Assembly: GCA_965215025.1 (NCBI GenBank)
Contig: CBDCCV010000002.1
Coordinates: 1,798,001 to 1,862,000, forward strand
Reading direction: 5' to 3'
From: CBDCCV01 sp965215025
Lineage (GTDB): Bacteria > Bacteroidota > Rhodothermia > Rhodothermales > Salinibacteraceae
DNA: 64,000 bases
In this document: piece by piece, positions 31,105 to 40,167 of the stretch
Position numbering within the stretch: position 1 is the first letter of the stretch
How the letters are laid out: each line of letters begins with the position of its first letter
Translations under genes and position numbers: made by a program
The notes under the pieces: generated by a model
The model's database searches: none
Seen by the model: the letters and a program-made list of their open reading frames with translations, nothing else
Told to the model about the DNA's origin: nothing

Positions 31105-32466
31105 CTAAACGAGCGCGTCGAGAAAGCCCTCGGCCCAGCGGTGGACGTCGAGGCGGGCGACGGTTTGGCGTAGGCCTTCAAGGCGCTCGCGGCGCTCGTC
31201 CTCGGGCATCTCCAGAGCTTCTTTGATCGAGGCGGCCAGGCCGCTCTGGTCGTAGGGGTTGATCTGCACGGCCTCGGGCATGAGGTAGGCCGCGCCGGTC
31301 AGCTCCGAGAGGACGAGCACGCCGCGCTCGGTGGCCAGGGTAAACTCCTGCGTGACCACGTTCATCCCGTCGCGCAGGGGCGTGACCAGGGCGGCGTCGG
31401 CGGCGCGGTAGAAGCCGCACAGCTCCTCCTGCGTGTACGTGCGGAAGCGGTAATGCACGGGCGTCCAGTTGCCCTGCGCAAAGGCGCCGTTGATGCGGCC
31501 CACGGCCTCGTCCACTTCGCGCTTGAGCTGCTGGTAGGACTCGACCTCCGTGCGGCTCGGCGTGGCGACCTGGAAAAAGGCCACGCGCTCGTGGTACTCA
31601 GGGTTCTCCTGCAAGAACTCCTCGAAGGCCAGGAGCCTGGAGAGCACGCCCTTCGTGTAGTCGAGCCGGTCAATGCCGACGATGATGAACTCGGTGCCCA
31701 GCTCTTCTTTGAGTTCTTCGGCGGCGCGCTCGACGTCCTCGGAGGCGGCCATCTCCTCGAAGCGCTCCACCTCCACGCCGATGGGCCGCGCCTCGACGCG
31801 CACCTCGCGCCCCTGCCAGTGGACGACGTTCTCCCCCACCTCGGCGCCGAGGAGGACGCGCGCGCCTTCGATGAAGTTTTCGACGTACTCCTCCACGTGG
31901 AAGCCGATGAGGTCGCACCCGAGGAGGCCGCGCATCAGCTCGCGCGCCCAGGGCAGGATGCGGAACACCTCCATGGCCGGCCACGGGATGTGCCAGAAAT
32001 GCCCCATCACCACGTCAGGCCGCTCCTCACGGATCATGGCGGGCGCGAGCATGAGGTGGTAGTCCTGCACCCAGATCACGTCATCGTCGGAGCCGCCGGC
32101 CTCTTCGAGCACAGCCTCGGCGAAGCGGCGGTTCACGCTCCTGTACGTCTCGATAAACTCCTTCCGGAGTTCGAGATGGTGCGGCATGTAGTGCGAGATG
32201 GGCCAGAGCACCCGGTTGGCCATGCCGTAGTAGTAGTTGTTGACCTCGTCCTCGCTCAAGGGCACGCGGCGCACCACGAAGCGCGGGTCATCCTCCGGGT
32301 ACTCCTGGCGCTCGGGCAGGTCAGGGTCTTCGCCCATGGCCACCCACACGCCGCCCTGCTCGTCAAGCACGGGCGCGAGCGCGGAGGTCAGCCCGCCGAC
32401 GGAGATCTCCCAGCCGTCATCGGTTTGGCGAAGCGGGGCGCGGTTGGCTACGACGGTAAGTTGCAC
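31105..32466 (-). CDS. otsA: Trehalose-6-phosphate synthase
   Basis: GT20 family, 453 residues from GTG 32466 (VQLTVVANRAPLR), matching the usual OtsA length; the open frame up to 32664 has no homologous content. Motifs: GGLTSALAPVLDEQGGVWVA, VIWVQDYHLMLAPAMIREE, GHFWHIPWPAMEVFRILPW, VGIDRLDYTKGVLSRLLAFE (Arg/Lys that bind the UDP-glucose phosphates) and LVTPLRDGMNVVTQEF. It makes trehalose-6-P from UDP-glucose and glucose-6-P. With otsB and the GH15 gene it forms a trehalose making-and-breaking cluster, often used for osmotic protection. Confidence 0.94.
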   Translation of the reverse strand: MQLTVVANRAPLRQTDDGWEISVGGLTSALAPVLDEQGGVWVAMGEDPDLPERQEYPEDDPRFVVRRVPLSEDEVNNYYYGMANRVLWPISHYMPHHLELRKEFIETYRSVNRRFAEAVLEEAGGSDDDVIWVQDYHLMLAPAMIREERPDVVMGHFWHIPWPAMEVFRILPWARELMRGLLGCDLIGFHVEEYVENFIEGARVLLGAEVGENVVHWQGREVRVEARPIGVEVERFEEMAASEDVERAAEELKEELGTEFIIVGIDRLDYTKGVLSRLLAFEEFLQENPEYHERVAFFQVATPSRTEVESYQQLKREVDEAVGRINGAFAQGNWTPVHYRFRTYTQEELCGFYRAADAALVTPLRDGMNVVTQEFTLATERGVLVLSELTGAAYLMPEAVQINPYDQSGLAASIKEALEMPEDERRERLEGLRQTVARLDVHRWAEGFLDALV

Positions 32467-32718
32467 GGGGCTAAAGGTCGGCTCGGTGGGTGAGGGTGCG
32501 GAAGGCAGTGCGCGCGGGCGACGAGGTGGCGAGCCGGCGTCCGGGCGAGATAGAGGCTTTACGCGCAAGAGCAGGACAAGCGCACCGCCCGCCTGTAACG
32601 ATACTGCCAGAGCACCCGGTGCGGCAGCGCCTGGACCGAAACTCGCCCCTTTGGCTCCGTTCAATCTCTTAAAGGATCACTCGCCGCGCAACCCATAGAA
32701 AAACATAGTGCAACGATA

Positions 32719-33174
32719 ATGGCAACCCTCGGCCTTGACGTACTCGACCGCACCGTGCAGGAGGCGAGCACTTGGCTCAACGGCGTCGCCGATGAACTCG
32801 GCACCGAGAGCCGGCAAGACGCCTACCACGCCCTGCGCGCCGTCCTCTTCACCACGCGCGACCGCATCCCCGCCGACCTCGCGGCCGACTTCGCCGCGCA
32901 GCTTCCGGCCCTGGTGCGCGGCATCTTCTACGAAGGCTACCGCCCCGCCGAGCAGCCCAAGAAGCACCGCACGCTCGAGGAGTGGAACGCCGAGGTCGAA
33001 GGCTACCTCAGCAGCGAACCCGATCCGCCGGAGGCCGAGGCCGCCACGCGCGCCGTCTTCGCCACGGTCAACAAGCACGTCACGCAGGGCAGCGTCAAGA
33101 AGACGTTCCAGGCGCTGCCGGAGGACGTGCGCGCGCTCTGGCCCGGCGTCTCTGAAAGCGTGGCGCACGAGTAA
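32719..33174 (+). CDS. DUF2267 protein
   Basis: 151 residues, all helical. TVQEASTWLNGVADELGTES, AYHALRAVLFTTRDRIPADL, AADFAAQLPALVRGIFYEGY and FATVNKHVTQGSVKKTFQAL with LPEDVRALWPG reproduce the repeated DUF2267 unit (two copies). The family is common in halophilic and soil bacteria and has no assigned biochemical role; it often sits with stress or osmoprotection genes, as here near otsA/otsB. Confidence 0.88.
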   Translation: MATLGLDVLDRTVQEASTWLNGVADELGTESRQDAYHALRAVLFTTRDRIPADLAADFAAQLPALVRGIFYEGYRPAEQPKKHRTLEEWNAEVEGYLSSEPDPPEAEAATRAVFATVNKHVTQGSVKKTFQALPEDVRALWPGVSESVAHE

Positions 33175-33306
33175 CGCCTTTAACGCCTTGCGTTGCGCGT
33201 TAAAACGTTTGACGTTAAACGTTCTCACGTTGAACGCAAAAGCGTGCGTTGGAACACCGGCACGCGCCGCGTCGTGGAAGCGCGCATGAAACGATGTTGA
33301 GACCAG

Positions 33307-33440
33307 CATTCATCCAGAAGGGTGGAGGGATCAGGCCCTGCGAAGCCCTGGCAACCGGCCCACGCCGTCTCGCTTCGAGAGACTTCGCGTGAGCAAGGTG
33401 CCACGACCGACCTCGCACGTTGCGCGAGGAATGATGAATG
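33307..33440 (+). ncRNA. SAM-I (S-box) riboswitch
   Basis: P1 is an 8-bp helix, CATTCATC (33307-33314) with GATGAATG (33433-33440). The conserved core follows in order: AGAAGGGTGGAGGGATCAGG, CCCTGCGAAGCCCTGGCAAC, then the P3 hairpin, and GTGAGCAAGGTGCCA before P4 and P1'. This is the S-box consensus (GGTGGAGGGA, GAAGCCCxGGCAACC, AAGGTGCxA). It binds S-adenosylmethionine and here precedes a terminator hairpin at 33483 and the metY-metX-lysC/A genes, so high SAM should stop transcription. Confidence 0.95.
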
Positions 33441-33482
33441 GGAAAAGCGCCGATGCTTCCTCTGAAGCTTTTCTGCAGCGCG

Positions 33483-33519
33483 ATCCCCTTCTGCATTCCT
33501 TTGCGGATGGGGATTTTTT
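33483..33519 (+). terminator. Riboswitch-controlled terminator
   Basis: ATCCCC (33483-33488) pairs with GGGGAT (33509-33514), followed by TTTTTT. It lies 43 bases after the SAM-I aptamer and 140 bases before metY, the right place for the expression platform. Confidence 0.75.
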
Positions 33520-33658
33520 CTTCCCCCCGCCCGCGAGAGGCCGTGCCGGCAACGCGCCGGATGCGCCTGGTCGTTTTCTGGATGAACCTCGACGCAGCCG
33601 CCCTCGAAGGCGCTGCCCTCACCCCCCCGAGCCTCCCTCATCCAGCCCTCCACGCGCC

Positions 33659-35017
33659 ATGAGCACCGATCCCAAGCAGCACGCCGAGAACGGCTCTGCC
33701 GAGCTGCCGCCGCATCGCTTCGAGACGCTCCAGCTTCACGCCGGGCAGGAGCCGGACCCGACCACCAACGCGCGGGCCGTGCCCATCTACGCCACCACCT
33801 CGTACACCTTCAACGATGCCGCGCACGGCGCCGACCTCTTCGCCCTGAAGGAGTTCGGCAACATCTACACGCGCATCATGAACCCCACCAACGACGTCTT
33901 CGAGAAGCGCGTGGCGGCGCTCGAAGGCGGCGTGGCGGCGCTCTCGACCGCCAGCGGGCAGGCCGCGCAGTTCCTCGCCCTGACCACGCTCGCCAAAGCG
34001 GGCGACAACGTCGTCTCCACGAGCTTCCTCTACGGCGGCACCTACAACCAGTTTAAGAACACGCTCCCGCGCCTCGGCATCGAAGTTCGTTTTGCAGATG
34101 GGGACGACCCGGACTCGATCCAGTCGCTCCTCGACGAGAACACGAAGGCCGTCTACGTCGAGACCATCGGCAACCCGCGCTTCAACATCCCGGACTTCGA
34201 GCGCATCGCCGAGATCGCCCACTCACGCGGCGTCCCCTTCGTGGTGGACAACACGTTCGGCGCGGGCGGCTACTTGTTTCAGCCGCTCAAGCACGGCGCG
34301 GACATCGTCACCGAGAGCGCCACGAAGTGGATCGGCGGGCACGGGACGACCATCGGCGGGGTGATCGTGGACGGCGGTTCCTTCCCGTGGGATAACGGAC
34401 GCTTTCCTGAGTTCACCGAGCCGAATCCGTCCTACCACGGCCTCAACTTCTGGGAGACGTTCGGCCCCGGCGGCGCGCTGGGCGCGAACGCGGCGTTCAT
34501 CATCCGTGCGCGTGTGGAGGCGCTGCGCGACATCGGCGCGGCGCAGAACCCGTTCGGCTCGTTCCTTTTGCTCCAGGGCTTGGAGACGCTCTCCCTGCGC
34601 GTGGAACGAAGCTGCCAAAACGCGCTCGCGCTCGCCCGCTGGCTTCAGGAGCACGAGGCGGTAAGCTGGGTGAGCTACCCCGGCCTCGAAGACCATCCGT
34701 ACCACGAGCGCGCGAAGAAGTACCTGCGGAAAGGCCACTTCGGCGCGGTGCTCGCCTTTGGCATCGAGGGCGGCGCGGAGGCTGGGCAGGCCTTTGTCGA
34801 AAACGTCGCGCTGGCCAGCCACCTCGCCAACGTGGGCGACGCGAAAACGCTCGTCATCCACCCCGCCTCCACGACGCACCAGCAGCTGGCCGATGAGGAG
34901 CAGCTCGCCGCCGGCGTGCGGCCCGACCTCGTGCGCGTCTCCGCCGGCATCGAGCACATCGACGACCTCAAGGCCGACTTCGCGCAGGCCCTGGCCAAGA
35001 CGCCGCAGCCGGCTTAG
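33659..35017 (+). CDS. metY: O-acetylhomoserine aminocarboxypropyltransferase (sulfhydrylase)
   Basis: 452 residues from ATG 33659. RFETLQLHAGQEPDPTTNAR, PIYATTSYTFNDAAHGADLF, YTRIMNPTNDVFEKRVAALE, TSFLYGGTYNQFKNTLPRLG, PFVVDNTFGAGGYLFQPLKH and the PLP lysine in ESATKWIGGHGTTIGG, plus the long insert (YHGLNFWETFGPGG) that distinguishes MetY from cystathionine synthases. It makes homocysteine from O-acetylhomoserine and sulfide. Under control of the SAM-I riboswitch and followed by metX, which makes its substrate. Confidence 0.95.
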   Translation: MSTDPKQHAENGSAELPPHRFETLQLHAGQEPDPTTNARAVPIYATTSYTFNDAAHGADLFALKEFGNIYTRIMNPTNDVFEKRVAALEGGVAALSTASGQAAQFLALTTLAKAGDNVVSTSFLYGGTYNQFKNTLPRLGIEVRFADGDDPDSIQSLLDENTKAVYVETIGNPRFNIPDFERIAEIAHSRGVPFVVDNTFGAGGYLFQPLKHGADIVTESATKWIGGHGTTIGGVIVDGGSFPWDNGRFPEFTEPNPSYHGLNFWETFGPGGALGANAAFIIRARVEALRDIGAAQNPFGSFLLLQGLETLSLRVERSCQNALALARWLQEHEAVSWVSYPGLEDHPYHERAKKYLRKGHFGAVLAFGIEGGAEAGQAFVENVALASHLANVGDAKTLVIHPASTTHQQLADEEQLAAGVRPDLVRVSAGIEHIDDLKADFAQALAKTPQPA

Positions 35018-35059
35018 GGCGTCGCACGTTAGACGTTTGAACGTTCAACGTTGAACGCG

Positions 35060-36172
35060 ATGGTGGACGTGATGGAGCACACCCTCTTCGCCGAGCACGC
35101 GCTCGAAAACGGTAGCGTCCTGCGCGAGGCGCCGCTGGCGTACCAGGCCTGGGGCCGCCTCAGCGAGGCGCGCGACAACGCCGTCGTCGTCTGCCACGCC
35201 CTCACCGGCGGGCCGGACGCCGATGTGTGGTGGGGCGGCCTCGTCGGGCCGGGGCGCGCGCTGGACACGGAGCGCTTTTTTGTGATCTGCATGAGCGTCC
35301 TCGGCTCGCCCTACGGCACGGCCTCGCCGCTCACGCGCGATCCCGAGACGGGCGCGGCGTACGGGGCGGACTTTCCGCGCGTGACGATCCGCGACACGGT
35401 GCGGTTGCATCGGCGCCTGCTCGATAGGCTGGGCGTGGAGCAGGTGGCGCTGGCGGTGGGCGGGTCGATGGGCGGGATGCAGGTCCTCGAATGGGCCTTC
35501 GAGCGCGGCGCCGGCGGCGAGCCGTTCGTGCGGGCGCTCTGCCCCGTGGCCGTGGGCGGGCGCCACACGGCCTGGCAGATCGGCCACGGCGAGGCGCAGC
35601 GCCAGGCCATCTACGCCGATCCGCTGTGGCAGGGCGGGCGCTACGCCGCCGAGGCGCCGCCGGCTGCCGGCCTCGCCGCCGCCCGCATGATGGCGATGGT
35701 CTCCTACCGCGCCCCCGCCTCCTTTGCCGAGCGCTTCGGGCGCGCGCGGATGCCGGCGCCGGATGGTGGTTCATCCGCAGAGCAGCCTTTCGCTGTAGAG
35801 AGCTACCTGCGCTACCAGGGCCAAAAGCTCGTCGGGCGCTTCGACGCGAACTGCTACGTCCGCCTCACCGAACAGATGGACACGCACGACGTAGCGCGCC
35901 ATCGTGGCCCCTACGCCGAGGTGCTTGCTTCTGTCGCGCAGCCTACGCTCGTCATCGGCATCGACACGGACGTGCTCTATTCGCTCCCGGAGCAGGACGA
36001 ACTCGCTGCCCATCTGCCCAACGCCGAGCGCGCGGTGATTCGCTCGCCGCACGGCCACGACGCCTTCCTCATCGAGCAGGACGCCCTCGCCGAGGCGCTG
36101 CAGCCCTGGATGGCGCGGCACGTCCGCCCCGCGCGGCGCACGCCTGCGGGGGTTGTGGATGGTGGATCGTAG
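35060..36172 (+). CDS. metX: Homoserine O-acetyltransferase
   Basis: About 370 residues; start ATG 35060 (TTG 35051 also possible). The alpha/beta hydrolase core shows NAVVVCHALTGGPDADVWWG, RFFVICMSVLGSPYGTASPL, the nucleophile elbow VGGSMGGMQVLEWAF, catalytic Asp in IGIDTDVLYSLPEQ and His in SPHGHDAFLIEQD. The enzyme transfers acetyl from acetyl-CoA to homoserine, feeding MetY. It lies 42 bases after metY; the gap contains an AACGTT-rich palindromic stretch (GAACGTTCAACGTTGAACG). Confidence 0.95.
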   Translation: MVDVMEHTLFAEHALENGSVLREAPLAYQAWGRLSEARDNAVVVCHALTGGPDADVWWGGLVGPGRALDTERFFVICMSVLGSPYGTASPLTRDPETGAAYGADFPRVTIRDTVRLHRRLLDRLGVEQVALAVGGSMGGMQVLEWAFERGAGGEPFVRALCPVAVGGRHTAWQIGHGEAQRQAIYADPLWQGGRYAAEAPPAAGLAAARMMAMVSYRAPASFAERFGRARMPAPDGGSSAEQPFAVESYLRYQGQKLVGRFDANCYVRLTEQMDTHDVARHRGPYAEVLASVAQPTLVIGIDTDVLYSLPEQDELAAHLPNAERAVIRSPHGHDAFLIEQDALAEALQPWMARHVRPARRTPAGVVDGGS

Positions 36173-36242
36173 AGATCGTGCTCACCATCTACGCCGCGCC
36201 CGCCCTATCGAAAAGCAGAACGCCCTTCGCCCTCGCAAACGC

Positions 36243-38861
36243 ATGAAAGAAACCCTCGACTGGATCGTACTCAAGTTTGGCGGGACGAGCGTGGCCGTGC
36301 CGGAGGGCTGGCGCACCATCGCCGAGGTCGTGCGGGCGCGGCGGCAGGAAGGCTGCCGGCCGCTCGTGGTCTGCTCCGCGCTCGGCGGCGTGACGGACCT
36401 GCTCGTCCGCTTAGCTGACGCGCAGGAAAGCGCCGCAGCGCTCCTGGGCGAGATCGACCGGCGCCACACGGCGCTGGCCGATGCGCTCGGCGTTGAGGCG
36501 GCGGCGTGGCGCCCGCTGATGATGACGCTGGGCCGGCTTGTGGACGAGGCGCACAACAGCCACCTGCCCACCCCGCCGCCCTTGCGCGCGCAGATCCTGG
36601 CGCAGGGCGAGCTGATGGCCACGCGCCTCGGCACCGCCTTTCTCGCAAACGAAGGCCTACGCACGCACTGGCACGACGCCCGCACCGCCCTCCGCGCCAC
36701 CGAGGAGCCGCGCGCGCCCCTCACGCGCCGTTACCTGAGCGCCGCCTGCGCCGCCGATCCGGACATCACCCTGCAAGAAACGCTCGCCGCCACCGAGGCC
36801 GACGTGTGCGTCACGCAAGGCTTCATTGCGCGGAACGGCGCGGGCGAGACGGTGCTCATCGGGCGCGGCGGCTCGGACACGTCGGCGGCGTACTTCGCGG
36901 CTAAGCTCCAGGCCGCGCGGCTGGAGATCTGGACGGATGTGCCGGGGCTGTTCACGGCCAACCCGCAGATTATTCCCTCGGCGCGGCTCTTGCGCCACCT
37001 CGGCTACGATGAGGCGCAGGAGCTGGCTACGATGGGCGCGAAGGTTTTGCATCCGCGCGCGGTGGCGCCCGTGCGCCGCTTCGGCATCCCGCTGCACGTG
37101 CGCTCGACGGCCGCGCCCGCGCTTGAGGGCACGGTCGTCTCCGACAGCGCGCTGGACACCGGGCCGCAGGTGAAGGCCATCTCCGTCAAGGCGGGCGTCA
37201 CGCTCATCTCCATGCGCACGCTCGGGATGTGGCAGGAAGCCGGCTTCTTGGCCGATGTCTTCGGCGTCTTCAAGCGGCACGGCCTTTCGATTGACCTCGT
37301 GGCGACCTCGGAAACGGAGGTGACCGTCTCCCTCGACCCGCTCACGAACGCGCTCGGCGAAAACGTGCTCGACGCGCTCGTGGACGACCTCGGCGCCTTT
37401 TGCACGGCGGGTGTCATCAGGCCGGTGGCCGTGGTGAGCCTCGTGGGCCGCAGCATCCGCGCCATCCTGCACCGCCTCGGCCCCACGCTCGAAGTGTTCG
37501 AGGACCACCGCGTGTACCTCTTCTCACAGGCGGCGAGCGACCTCAATGTAAGCTTCGTCGTGGACGAGGCGCAGGCCGAGCGCGTCGCGCGCGACCTCCA
37601 CGCGCGGCTCTTCGGCACGCAGCCCACGGGGAACGTCTTCGGCCCGTCGTGGCGCGCGCTCACAGAGCCAACGGCTGAGGCTGAGCCGGCGGAGGAAGAG
37701 CCGACGGCGCATCCGTGGTGGCACCGCCGCCGCGACGAACTCCTCGCCCTGGCCGAGGAAAGCGCGCCCGCCTACGTCTACGACGAGGAGACGTTGCGCG
37801 CCGCCGCCGCGCGCCTCAAGGCGCTGCCGGCCATCGACCGCGTGTTCTTCGCGCTCAAGGCGAATGCGCACCCGGACGTGCTTCGCCTCTTTAACGAGGC
37901 CGGCCTCGGCTTCGAGTGCGTCTCGCCGGGCGAGGTGCGCCGCGTGCAGAGCGCCCTGCCCGACCTGGACGCGGATCGGCTCCTCTTCACGCCCAACTTC
38001 GCCCCGCGCGCGGAGTACGCCTTCGGCCTTGATGCCGGCGCGCACGTTACGCTCGACAACCTTTATCCGCTGCGCGCGTGGCCGGACCTCTTCGGCGGGC
38101 GGGAGATTATTCTGCGGATGGACCCCGGCCACGGGCGCGGCCACCACGCGCACGTGCGCACCGCCGGGGATCGGTCGAAGTTCGGCATCGCGCTCGGCGC
38201 CGCAGGCGAGGCGCAGCGGCTGGCCGAAAGAGCCGGCGCGCGCGTGGTGGGCCTGCACGCGCACGTGGGCAGCGGCATCGTGGCCGCAAAAACATGGGCG
38301 GAGACGGCGCAGCGCCTGGCCGCGCTGACGGAGCGCTTCCCCGAGGTGCGCTTCCTGAACGTGGGCGGCGGCTTCGGCGTGGCAGAGCAGCCGGGCGGGG
38401 CCGGCCTCGACCTCGGCGCCGTAGCCGAAAGCCTGGGCGCGTTCAAGGAAGCGCGTCCGGATCTGGAGCTTTGGATCGAGCCGGGGCGCCTGCTCGTGGC
38501 CGAGGCGGGCGTGCTCTTAGCGCGCGTCACGCAGATCAAGCAGAAGGGCGAGGGCGTCCACTACGTCGGCATCGAGACGGGGATGAACTCGCTTTTGCGT
38601 CCGGCGCTCTACGGCGCCTACCACGCCATCCGCAACCTCACGCACTTAAGCGAGCCGGACGCGATGACCGCCGAGGTCGTCGGCCCCATCTGCGAAACGG
38701 GCGACGTCCTGGGCCACAGCCGCCGCCTGCCCGCCACCGAGGAGGGCGACTGCCTCGTCATCGCCACGGCGGGCGCGTACGGGCACACGATGAGTTCGCA
38801 CTACAACGGCCGCCCGCCCGCTGGGGAGGTGCTGCTGCGCGCGGCTGTTTTGAGTGGATGA
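36243..38861 (+). CDS. Bifunctional aspartate kinase / diaminopimelate decarboxylase
   Basis: 872 residues from ATG 36243. Residues 1-300 are aspartokinase (VLKFGGTSVAVPEGWRTIAE, TQGFIARNGAGETVLIGRGG, SDTSAAYFAAKLQA, MGAKVLHPRAV); about 310-460 are two ACT-like regulatory domains (VKAGVTLISMRTLGMWQEAG). After a short acidic linker (EPAEEEPTA), residues about 495-872 are LysA: PLP lysine in RVFFALKANAHPDVLRLF, glycine loop FLNVGGGFGV, YVGIETGMNSLLRPALYGAY and PICETGDVLGH. One chain thus carries the first aspartate-family step and the last lysine step. Such LysC-LysA fusions are known (for example in Xanthomonadales). Confidence 0.94.
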   Translation: MKETLDWIVLKFGGTSVAVPEGWRTIAEVVRARRQEGCRPLVVCSALGGVTDLLVRLADAQESAAALLGEIDRRHTALADALGVEAAAWRPLMMTLGRLVDEAHNSHLPTPPPLRAQILAQGELMATRLGTAFLANEGLRTHWHDARTALRATEEPRAPLTRRYLSAACAADPDITLQETLAATEADVCVTQGFIARNGAGETVLIGRGGSDTSAAYFAAKLQAARLEIWTDVPGLFTANPQIIPSARLLRHLGYDEAQELATMGAKVLHPRAVAPVRRFGIPLHVRSTAAPALEGTVVSDSALDTGPQVKAISVKAGVTLISMRTLGMWQEAGFLADVFGVFKRHGLSIDLVATSETEVTVSLDPLTNALGENVLDALVDDLGAFCTAGVIRPVAVVSLVGRSIRAILHRLGPTLEVFEDHRVYLFSQAASDLNVSFVVDEAQAERVARDLHARLFGTQPTGNVFGPSWRALTEPTAEAEPAEEEPTAHPWWHRRRDELLALAEESAPAYVYDEETLRAAAARLKALPAIDRVFFALKANAHPDVLRLFNEAGLGFECVSPGEVRRVQSALPDLDADRLLFTPNFAPRAEYAFGLDAGAHVTLDNLYPLRAWPDLFGGREIILRMDPGHGRGHHAHVRTAGDRSKFGIALGAAGEAQRLAERAGARVVGLHAHVGSGIVAAKTWAETAQRLAALTERFPEVRFLNVGGGFGVAEQPGGAGLDLGAVAESLGAFKEARPDLELWIEPGRLLVAEAGVLLARVTQIKQKGEGVHYVGIETGMNSLLRPALYGAYHAIRNLTHLSEPDAMTAEVVGPICETGDVLGHSRRLPATEEGDCLVIATAGAYGHTMSSHYNGRPPAGEVLLRAAVLSG

Positions 38862-38892
38862 GGGTGCTTTCGCCGTCAGTTCGGCCAATGAG

Positions 38893-39017
38893 TTCCCCTC
38901 CTGGACAGGAGGGGATACAGGGGTGGTGGACTAGGGGACTTGCTTCATAGACTGAACGGGGTCACCGAACCTCATCTACCACCCCGCCTCCGGCACCCCT
39001 CCTGTCCAGGAGGGGAG
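38893..39017. repeat. Inverted pair of CCCCTCCTGGACAGGAGGGG repeats
   Basis: The left unit (38893-38930) reads CCCCTCCTGGACAGGAGGGG, then CAGGGGTGGTGGA; the right unit (38975-39017) is its inverse (TCTACCACCCC... CCTCCTGTCCAGGAGGGGAG). Together they can form a long hairpin between lysC/A and hom. It may work as a terminator or mRNA boundary, or be only a mobile non-coding repeat. Confidence 0.65.
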
Positions 39018-39051
39018 TCTTTTCGACTTACCACACAGCCTTCGCCTTCAC

Positions 39052-40167
39052 ATGCCCAACCCCGCCCCGTCTTTCGCCCCGGCCTCCGCGACGAGCCGCA
39101 GCGCCGATGCCGTAGCGTTCTACCTGGCCGGCGTCGGCTCGGTGGGGCGGGCGCTCGTAGAGCAGATCGAGGCGCGGTCTTCCGGCGGCGGGCCACGGCT
39201 CTTGCTCGTGGGCGCGTGCCGAAGCCGCCACGCCATCTGGCAGGCCGAGGGGCTGGCGCTCGGCACCGCCGCTGGTCATCTCGAAAACGCGCCGCCGCCG
39301 GACTGGCCGCAGATCCTCGAACGCCTCGAAAACGGCCCGCGCCCGCTCGTCTTTGTGGACGCGACGGGGAGCGTGGAGGTCGCCCGCCGCTACGAGCGGA
39401 TCTTGCGCGCCGGCGTCCACGTCGTCACGCCGAGCAAGCACGCCAACACGCAGTCGCAGGGCTACTTCGACCGGCTCCTGGCTGCCGCGCGCGAGGCGGG
39501 CGTGGCGTACCGCTACGAGACGACGGCGGGCGCGGCACTGCCCGTGGTGCAGGCCGTGCAGGACCTCTCGGCCACGGGCGATCCCATCCGCGAGATCCGC
39601 GGCGCGGCTTCGGGGACGCTCACCTTCGTCTTCGACGCGCTGCGCCAGGGGACGCCCTTTAGCGAGGCCGTGCGCGAGGCCTCCCGGCGCGGCTACGCCG
39701 AGCCGGACGTGCGCGACGACCTCTCCGGCGAGGACGTGGCGCGCAAGTTCCTCATCCTGGCGCGCACGGCCGGCTTCCGGATCGAGCGCCAGGAGGTCGA
39801 GGTCGAGTCGCTCGTCCCCGAAGCCCTGCGCGCGGCGGAGAACGGCACTGTTGTGGACCGGCTCGCGGAGTGGGACGCGCGCTGGGCCGAGCGCGTGCGC
39901 CGCGCCGAGGCCGAGGGCGCCGTCTTGCAGTACGCCGGCCGCCTGGCCGAGGGACGCATCACCATCGGCGTCGAGGCCGTGGGGAAGGGCACGCCGCTGG
40001 GCCGGCTGCGCGGGACGGACAACCTCTTCCAGATCACGACGGACCGCTACGCCCCCTCGGCGCTCGTCATCCAGGGGCCGGGCGCGGGGCCGTCCGTCAC
40101 CGCCGGCGGCGTCCTGGCCGATCTGCTCAAGGCGGCGGCCTTGGCGGCCGCACGCGCCCCCGCCTAA
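39052..40167 (+). CDS. hom: Homoserine dehydrogenase
   Basis: 371 residues. NAD(P) fold FYLAGVGSVGRALVEQIEAR, then VFVDATGSVEVARRYERILR, HVVTPSKHANTQSQ (catalytic Lys), YETTAGAALPVVQAVQDLSA, IRGAASGTLTFVFDALRQGT and the signature RRGYAEPDVRDDLSGEDVAR KFLILAR. This matches the C-terminal part of ThrA/MetL-type enzymes and lacks an ACT domain. It reduces aspartate semialdehyde to homoserine, the substrate of metX. Its TAA stop overlaps by 3 bases the TAG stop of the convergent gene at 40164. Confidence 0.94.
   Translation: MPNPAPSFAPASATSRSADAVAFYLAGVGSVGRALVEQIEARSSGGGPRLLLVGACRSRHAIWQAEGLALGTAAGHLENAPPPDWPQILERLENGPRPLVFVDATGSVEVARRYERILRAGVHVVTPSKHANTQSQGYFDRLLAAAREAGVAYRYETTAGAALPVVQAVQDLSATGDPIREIRGAASGTLTFVFDALRQGTPFSEAVREASRRGYAEPDVRDDLSGEDVARKFLILARTAGFRIERQEVEVESLVPEALRAAENGTVVDRLAEWDARWAERVRRAEAEGAVLQYAGRLAEGRITIGVEAVGKGTPLGRLRGTDNLFQITTDRYAPSALVIQGPGAGPSVTAGGVLADLLKAAALAAARAPA

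Noticed and set aside
38893..39017. CRISPR-like repeat pair
   Set aside because: Only two inverted units without regular spacers; it is an inverted repeat.
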